This document shows positions 59,440 through 64,000 of a stretch of DNA of 64,000 nt, piece after piece. Source of the stretch: Bog-532 sp963775825 (lineage in GTDB: Bacteria; Actinomycetota; Actinomycetes; Streptosporangiales; Streptosporangiaceae). Each line of letters starts with the position of its first letter. Within the stretch, counting starts at the first letter, position 1. The stretch covers positions 124,001 through 188,000 of the forward strand of contig CAVZKY010000031.1 in the NCBI GenBank assembly GCA_963775825.1, written 5' to 3'. The notes beneath the pieces were generated by a model that saw nothing but the letters and a program-made list of their open reading frames with translations, was not told the origin of the DNA and made no database searches. Position numbers and translations under genes: made by a program.

Positions 59440-60219
59440 CCGATTTCTGGGGTAGCCGCAGCCCCTCTCACCTGTATAAAGACAGGAAGAGAGAGGGATT
59501 CCACAGTGCTCGAAGCGCCCCTTCTTCAGCTCTCTGACCTGCGGGAACGCTCAGGCGCGAATACACGCGTCTCAGCGGAACCGCAGGAAGAGAGAAAAAC
59601 TATGACCGTCACGCAACCGCGCCCACGGCTGCGCAAGCCGCTTGACGCGGGCCCGTTCCAGCCGGAGGAGCTGCGCTGTCGGCGACCCCGCCGGCCAGCA
59701 AAGTGGCCCGCCGAGTCTCAGGAAACTGCGCCGGGGGGGGGCGCCATGACCATCAGTGGCGTCGCCTTCTCCCGGAGGCACTTGCGTAATACCGGACATA
59801 TTACCCGCTCCTTATACCTATGTCCGAGTGCAACAATTGCCATAAAGCAATCAAAAAGGTATCCCCTTATCCATCATCATCAGGACTGGTCGGCGAAATT
59901 TACACAGTAACGGTGAAAGCGCGGCTAATAAAGAATCAAGGTTTGGCCGCCGGTCCTGAAGTAAATCGGCAGTTACGGGGAGAACAAAGCCGACTGGCGT
60001 TAAACAGCCGCTTGGAAGTGGGCGAGGATCCGGCGCGGTTCGGCGGCCGGCGTTACGGGCGGCCCGTCGGGCCAGCCGTACGGCAGGTCCGCGTTACCGT
60101 CAAGGCCGGTGGAAAGCGGATGCGTGCGGAGGCTTCCGCTGGCTGAACCAGACGCGGTTCCCGACGTGGGCGCCCTTGCTGGCGGTCCCGTGGCTGCGTC
60201 CTGCCCGATCCGGACCCAA
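59440..60219. other. gene-poor, partly AT-rich stretch after tRNA-Arg
   Basis: About 780 bases without a gene I can support. CCTGT-ATAAAG-ACAGG forms a small hairpin near 59471. An ATG at 59602 follows an AGGAAGAGAG-like site but its product matches nothing. From 59790 to 59990 the sequence is AT-rich. It looks like foreign or decayed DNA. Confidence 0.35.
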
Positions 60220-60735
60220 TCAGCGGGTCCGGCTGCTGAGACGCATCCCCATCCGCTCCTCGCACCGGTCCGGTGCATCCGGCAGCGGCTGGCGAAGGTT
60301 GGTGCTAACGAAGCCAAGCCGTTTGTAGAGGTGAACGGCGACATCGTTGCCATCGAGGACCCAGAGAAAGGCCGTCCGGACGCCCGACGCCTGCAGTTGG
60401 TCGAGGACGGCATTGAGCATGAAAGAAGCAACGCCGGACCGGCGGCATTCTGGAGAGACCCAGACGTATTCCAGGTAGCACTGGTCGAGCGGCGTCTTCG
60501 GTTCGCGGGTGATGCCAAGCAGGCTCGCCAACTGGCTGTCCCGAGACCCGATGTACCAGTCCCCGCGGTCGAATTCCTTGCGCCACTTGCCGTCGTCGAA
60601 ATTTCTCTCCTTGTTATAAGTAGAGAGAAACGAGTCGGGAGATTCCCGCAATGCTGTCAGCCGGATATCCCGCAGCGCAAGCCACTCGTCGCGGCCGAGA
60701 CGCCTGATATCTAGCACGAAAGGGAATTTTTGCAC
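60220..60735 (-). CDS. GNAT-family N-acetyltransferase
   Basis: A 171-residue acetyltransferase. LGRDEWLALRDIRLTALRES, FDRGDWYIGSRDSQLASLLG, LEYVWVSPECRRSGVASFML (acetyl-CoA loop, where the usual Q/RxxGxG is RRSGVA) and TAFLWVLDGNDVAVHLYKRL, GFVSTN fit the GNAT fold. GTG 60735 has no good ribosome site. Codons are less GC-biased at the N-terminus. The substrate is unknown. Confidence 0.82.
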   Translation of the reverse strand: MQKFPFVLDIRRLGRDEWLALRDIRLTALRESPDSFLSTYNKERNFDDGKWRKEFDRGDWYIGSRDSQLASLLGITREPKTPLDQCYLEYVWVSPECRRSGVASFMLNAVLDQLQASGVRTAFLWVLDGNDVAVHLYKRLGFVSTNLRQPLPDAPDRCEERMGMRLSSRTR

Positions 60736-60935
60736 GGCACTGCCAAGACTGGCAAGGTGTCCCTGCTGTCATTGACGGCCAAGCGACATCATTCCTCAGG
60801 CTAAAGTTCAATCTGCAAAATCGCAGAAGTTAAGGCATCTTTGCGAGCTTCAGTGCTGCCCCGGTTGGCGCCGGGGCGGCTCTGAAGGTCTTGCCCATCG
60901 GGCAGTTCGGCAGGTACCGCTGTGCTCATCCCGGA

Positions 60936-61202
60936 TCAGTGGTGGACCAGCACCATCAGTACGACGGCGATGACCACGAAGAGGGTGACGAAGGCGGACG
61001 TGATCTTGAGTGCGGCCCGCAGCAACTCAGTGAAGAGTGCGGCCATCGTGCGCAGCGACTTCACCAGCGCCCCGGCCAGGATGGCGATCACGGCGACCAG
61101 GACCAGTGTCGCGCTTCCGCTGGAAGATGCGGTCCTGCTGGCCGACAGGGTGGCCGCCGCAGGGAAATCCTTGAGCCGGTAAGTGCACAGGGTCGTTGTC
61201 AT
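60936..61202 (-). CDS. small membrane protein, unknown
   Basis: An 88-residue product from ATG 61202 with two hydrophobic stretches (ATLVLVAVIAILAGALVKSL and ITSAFVTLFVVIAVVLMVLV). There is no clear ribosome site, and the frame continues upstream without homology. It matches no known family. It could be a phage- or island-type small protein. The gap 60736-60935 holds nothing recognisable. Confidence 0.4.
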   Translation of the reverse strand: MTTTLCTYRLKDFPAAATLSASRTASSSGSATLVLVAVIAILAGALVKSLRTMAALFTELLRAALKITSAFVTLFVVIAVVLMVLVHH

Positions 61203-61271
61203 CAGCACGTGAGGGATTAAAGTATGCACGGGACTTCCTAGGTGTTTGAGAGCGCAGAGGGGTTCCAAAGT

Positions 61272-61303
61272 GCGGGCATCCTTGTTGGCGCAGGGATGCC
61301 CGC
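61272..61303. terminator. strong hairpin, likely terminator
   Basis: Perfect 10-bp arms GCGGGCATCC (61272-61281) and GGATGCCCGC (61294-61303) with a 12-base loop, followed on the plus strand by GTGCTTTT. No clear gene ends just upstream on either strand, so it may insulate the XRE gene region or end a small RNA. Confidence 0.5.
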
Positions 61304-61382
61304 GTGCTTTTCGCGGCCGTGAGGGGGAGCAGGCCCCGGGTGATCCGGCCGGACCGGATGGTATGTTCATCTTCAGACTCAC

Positions 61383-61395
61383 GCTGAACTTCAGC
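61383..61395. promoter_or_regulatory. GCTGAA-C-TTCAGC palindrome upstream of the XRE gene
   Basis: A perfect 6-bp-arm inverted repeat in the 340-base leader of the XRE gene. Related half-sites (ACTTTCAGG, AGCTTCAAAAG, AAGTTCAG) recur between 61401 and 61630. These could be autoregulatory sites for the XRE protein. No other gene is seen in 61304-61632. Confidence 0.3.
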
Positions 61396-61644
61396 AAAGT
61401 GTTAACTTTCAGGCCTCCTTTGGTGTGAGCTTCAAAAGATCTCTTTTAGCTTGTGGTATACCCTTCGCGTGTTCAGCGATACACCTGCGGGTTAAGCGGC
61501 CCTTACGGCTGCATCTCTTGTTTCTGCCTGCTGGTTGGGACTTCCGGTATGACGATCAAGGACCTACCTGCAGTTTCATAACCGATCTATCGCGGTATGA
61601 AGTGGTTAAGGTGACTACTGAAGTTCAGATGAATGAGGCGCGAC

Positions 61645-62736
61645 GTGGACACTCAAGATCCGCAACAGCCGCTGGCCCAGCGTCTGCGTGCTCTTCGCGA
61701 GGATCACTGGCCCGACCGGAAGATCACTCAGGTCCACCTCGCAAAGGTGCTGGGCGTGAGCGTTCCGCTGATTTCGTCCTACGAATCGCGGACCAAACCA
61801 CAGATTCCGCCGCTGAGCAGGTTGGAGGAGTACGCCGTGGTGTTCGCCTCCACCCGCTGCTTCGACTCCAACCCGCCCCGGGTCCTCGACCCGCGGGAGC
61901 TGAGTGACGAGGAGCGACTGGTCATGGACGGTCTCAAGCAAGAACTGATGCGTCTACGCGGCGATGCCCTGCCGGTCGGCTTTGCGTCAGCCTCTACTGG
62001 TCAGATCGCCCCAAACGGCGTCTCTACTGGCGATGACCCGTGGCGGTTCCCCGGCGGGCAGGGCGTCAAGATCATTTGCCCTCGGTGGCCTGAAGAAAAG
62101 CTGGCCACGATTCCCTACACCAAGGTCGAGGAACCTGACTACGTTGAGCTGCTCACCACCCCTGAGCTGGACGCGCTGTTCGAGCTCTTCGGCCACCTCC
62201 GAGCCGTCAACCCAGACAACCAGGTGACCTTCCGCATCGCGGGCAAGCTCGCCCCCGACGACCCCACCTCGCACCTGGTGACCCTAGGCGGGATCGACTA
62301 CAACGAGACCACGAGGGCTGTGCTGCAGATCCTTGATCTGCCGGTCCGGCAGGTAGCCGATTGGAAGACCGAGGACGGTCAGTATTTCGAAGTAACCGAT
62401 GGAGGCCAGGAACGCCAGTTTCGTCCAGTCCTTGAAAAAACTGGCGGTAAGGAAATTCTTCACGAAGACGTCGCCCTCTTTGCCCGGGCCGTCAATCCGT
62501 ACAATCGGGAACGAACTGTTACTGTCTGCAACGGAATGTACAGCCGGGGTGTTTACGGGGCAGTGCGGATCCTGACCGATAAAATATTCCATGATCGTAA
62601 TGCTGACTACATAAGAACGAAGTTTGGCGATAGCCCCTCCTACTGTATCGTGACCCGGGTGTCGATCATCAATGGGGCGGCTGTGACCCCGGACTTGACC
62701 GCAAGTGACTCCATTCTCTTCGAATGGTCTGAGTAG
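61645..62736 (+). CDS. XRE-type helix-turn-helix protein with unknown C-terminal domain
   Basis: About 363 residues. The N-terminal HTH_3 domain is LAQRLRALREDHWPDRKITQ, VHLAKVLGVSVPLISSYESR and KPQIPPLSRLEEYAVVFAS. From about 120 onward lies a roughly 240-residue domain with no name I can give; it includes IICPRWPEEK, FELFGHLRAVNPDNQVTFRI, HLVTLGGIDYN and PSYCIVTRVSIINGAAV, reminiscent of nucleotide-fold sensor domains. GTG 61645 follows GAGG; ATG 61633 is an alternative. The next gene begins one base after its stop, so they form an operon. Confidence 0.8.
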   Translation: MDTQDPQQPLAQRLRALREDHWPDRKITQVHLAKVLGVSVPLISSYESRTKPQIPPLSRLEEYAVVFASTRCFDSNPPRVLDPRELSDEERLVMDGLKQELMRLRGDALPVGFASASTGQIAPNGVSTGDDPWRFPGGQGVKIICPRWPEEKLATIPYTKVEEPDYVELLTTPELDALFELFGHLRAVNPDNQVTFRIAGKLAPDDPTSHLVTLGGIDYNETTRAVLQILDLPVRQVADWKTEDGQYFEVTDGGQERQFRPVLEKTGGKEILHEDVALFARAVNPYNRERTVTVCNGMYSRGVYGAVRILTDKIFHDRNADYIRTKFGDSPSYCIVTRVSIINGAAVTPDLTASDSILFEWSE

Positions 62737-62737
62737 C

Positions 62738-64000
62738 ATGCCGGGCGAAGAGACGCCGCATCACCACGGGTCCCATGAGCGCCTGCTGTGGTCCCCGGAG
62801 CCTGCTACGTCGGTCCGGAAACAAATAGACGCCATCATCATCCCGACCGTGCGTCGCCCGGCACACTTGGCCGGGGCGGTGAAGTTGGCCCAAAAACTGG
62901 ACTGCACGCTGGTTACGCTGCACAGCGGGAACTGGACTTCGGCTGCCCGAACGGCCCGATGCATACCGTCCATCGTCGACCTGATTGCCATTGACGTTCC
63001 GGAGGCGGCGCGGCTTCGGCTACCTGAATGGGAAACCTCTCGAAAACTGGCCGATAAGGTCTTCGCGCGCCGAACCGACCTGAGCGCCAAACGCAATTTG
63101 GCGCTCATGCTTAGTTACCTGCTCGACTGGTCTCGAATTCTTTTCCTTGACGACGACATGACTGGCCTTGACGCCAATGACGTGCGCGAAGCCAGCGGAT
63201 TGCTGGACATCTACAATGCCGTCGGCTTGAGGAATGTCGGTTACCCGGATAATTCGGTAGTCTGTCACGCGTACCGTGACGCCGGTGGTCAGCAGCAAAC
63301 GTTCGTCGGTGGCGGCGCTCTCGCAGTCGATCTAAAACGCAACCGGTCGTTTTTTCCGGATATCTTCAACGAAGACTGGTTCTTTTTTCTGGACGGCAAC
63401 AAAAGCCTGCAGCCTACCGCGATCGCCGGGCGGGTTGTCCAGCAGCCTTATGACCCATATCGAACCCCGGACCGGGCGCGAGCTGAAGAGCTGGGCGACG
63501 TCCTGGCCGAGGGTCTCTACTGGCTGCTGGACCAGGGCCGATCCATCGTCGATGCGGACAAGCGACACTGGGATATGTTCCTGAACCGGCGGCGTCAATT
63601 CGTCGAGCACGTACTTCGCTTGGTCCAGAAAAGCTCCATCGAACCAGAACAAGAGCGTCGCATGGTAGCCGCGCTGAAGGGGTCTCTCGGTCGGCTGAAG
63701 TTCATAACTTCTGGTCTCTGCACGGAGTACTTGCATGCCTGGGCCGCTGACCAGCAGCAATGGCGCCACCATCTCGGGCAACTGTGTGCCGGTCAAACGA
63801 GGACCGCAGCGCTTACTTCCCTGTCCCGTGCGGATTTGCCCCACCTGAACTGGCAGCTTGGCGGACAGAGCCCGGACCGGGAGTTCAAAGAGTTCGCGCC
63901 GATACGGAAGACACCAGCGTCGGACGACGAAGGTCGCGTGGCGCACTGGTCCCCGCGGCCGATGCCGCCTGCTCATCTCCCTGGCGTTACCAATGTGGCC
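62738..64000 (+). CDS. glycosyltransferase-like protein, C-terminus outside window
   Basis: From ATG 62738 an open frame of 421 codons reaches the window end. DAIIIPTVRRPAHLAGAVKL, SAKRNLALMLSYLLDWSRIL then FLDDDMTGL (a DDD metal/sugar-nucleotide motif), FVGGGALAVDLKRNRSFFPD and NEDWFFFLDG look like a GT-A glycosyltransferase core. A long helical C-terminus follows. It overlaps no gene but starts 1 base after the XRE stop, so it is co-transcribed. I recognise no characterised member. The end of the gene is not seen. Confidence 0.7.
   Translation, partial: MPGEETPHHHGSHERLLWSPEPATSVRKQIDAIIIPTVRRPAHLAGAVKLAQKLDCTLVTLHSGNWTSAARTARCIPSIVDLIAIDVPEAARLRLPEWETSRKLADKVFARRTDLSAKRNLALMLSYLLDWSRILFLDDDMTGLDANDVREASGLLDIYNAVGLRNVGYPDNSVVCHAYRDAGGQQQTFVGGGALAVDLKRNRSFFPDIFNEDWFFFLDGNKSLQPTAIAGRVVQQPYDPYRTPDRARAEELGDVLAEGLYWLLDQGRSIVDADKRHWDMFLNRRRQFVEHVLRLVQKSSIEPEQERRMVAALKGSLGRLKFITSGLCTEYLHAWAADQQQWRHHLGQLCAGQTRTAALTSLSRADLPHLNWQLGGQSPDREFKEFAPIRKTPASDDEGRVAHWSPRPMPPAHLPGVTNVA

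Noticed and set aside
59506..59910. A 134-codon gene after tRNA-Arg
   Set aside because: Composition changes halfway through, there is no domain, and an internal ATG with a better site is out of context. Left as unexplained DNA.
61425..61907. A 160-codon frame overlapping the XRE gene start
   Set aside because: Overlaps the well-supported XRE helix-turn-helix in another frame and has no motif.

Overview
The window is high-GC DNA from a filamentous-type actinomycete (Actinomycetota; I lean to Streptosporangiales or a relative, but the order is an inference). Supporting signs are frequent GTG starts, ATGA/GTGA translational coupling, and the conserved block sepX - rimJ-like GNAT - mog - moaC - moeA - galU // 5-FCL - FmdB/Ruc, which is also found in mycobacteria and streptomycetes. 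I recognise about 50 genes that look real, two tRNAs, one intact IS630 element, one ISL3-type transposase and a belt of decayed genes.

Layout. 1-5.8 kb: a truncated S53 (sedolisin) peptidase, a DHA2 drug exporter, proA and a frameshifted THUMP-like methyltransferase. 6.3-13.2 kb: an exopolysaccharide-type operon with a hyaluronan-synthase-like glycosyltransferase (frameshifted), a membrane-anchored beta-helix protein, a beta-helix lipoprotein, UDP-glucose dehydrogenase and a nuclease-fold lipoprotein. 13.3-15.7 kb: two metal transporters and a Nudix hydrolase. 15.8-22.8 kb, minus strand: the most unusual region, a tightly overlapping run of response regulator-PIG-L deacetylase fusion, ATP-grasp ligase, PHP hydrolase, PgaC-like glycosyltransferase and a small membrane protein, followed by a hybrid histidine kinase with its own promoter. 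23.2-31.3 kb: YccF, IclR, then a gene and transposon graveyard with an intact IS630, a TetR/MFS efflux pair with a clear operator-promoter, and an ISL3 transposase. 31.4-49.3 kb: accessory metabolism and regulation (quinone-oxidoreductase-like protein, a LuxR-type ATPase regulator, a five-gene HD-GYP/NTF2/P450/OsmC/FAD-monooxygenase run, a large ATPase-TPR protein, small enzymes, TetR). 49.7-59.4 kb: core genes (citrate synthase, tRNA-Ala, sepX, molybdenum-cofactor genes, galU, 5-formyl-THF cyclo-ligase, an FmdB-type protein under a CIRCE operator, MTA phosphorylase, tRNA-Arg). 59.4-64 kb: lower-GC, gene-poor DNA after the tRNA-Arg, with a GNAT, a small membrane protein and an XRE regulator next to an unfamiliar glycosyltransferase-like gene cut by the window edge.

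How genes work together. Two separate surface-glycan loci sit within 17 kb. UDP-glucose dehydrogenase would supply UDP-glucuronate to the synthase of the first. In the second, a kinase probably signals to a receiver domain that is fused directly to a deacetylase, beside a polysaccharide synthase. galU, about 45 kb away, makes the UDP-glucose needed upstream. Four conserved genes (the THUMP-like methyltransferase, the HAS-like synthase, mog and moeA) each contain one single-base frameshift. That pattern needs a sequence-quality check before any biological reading.
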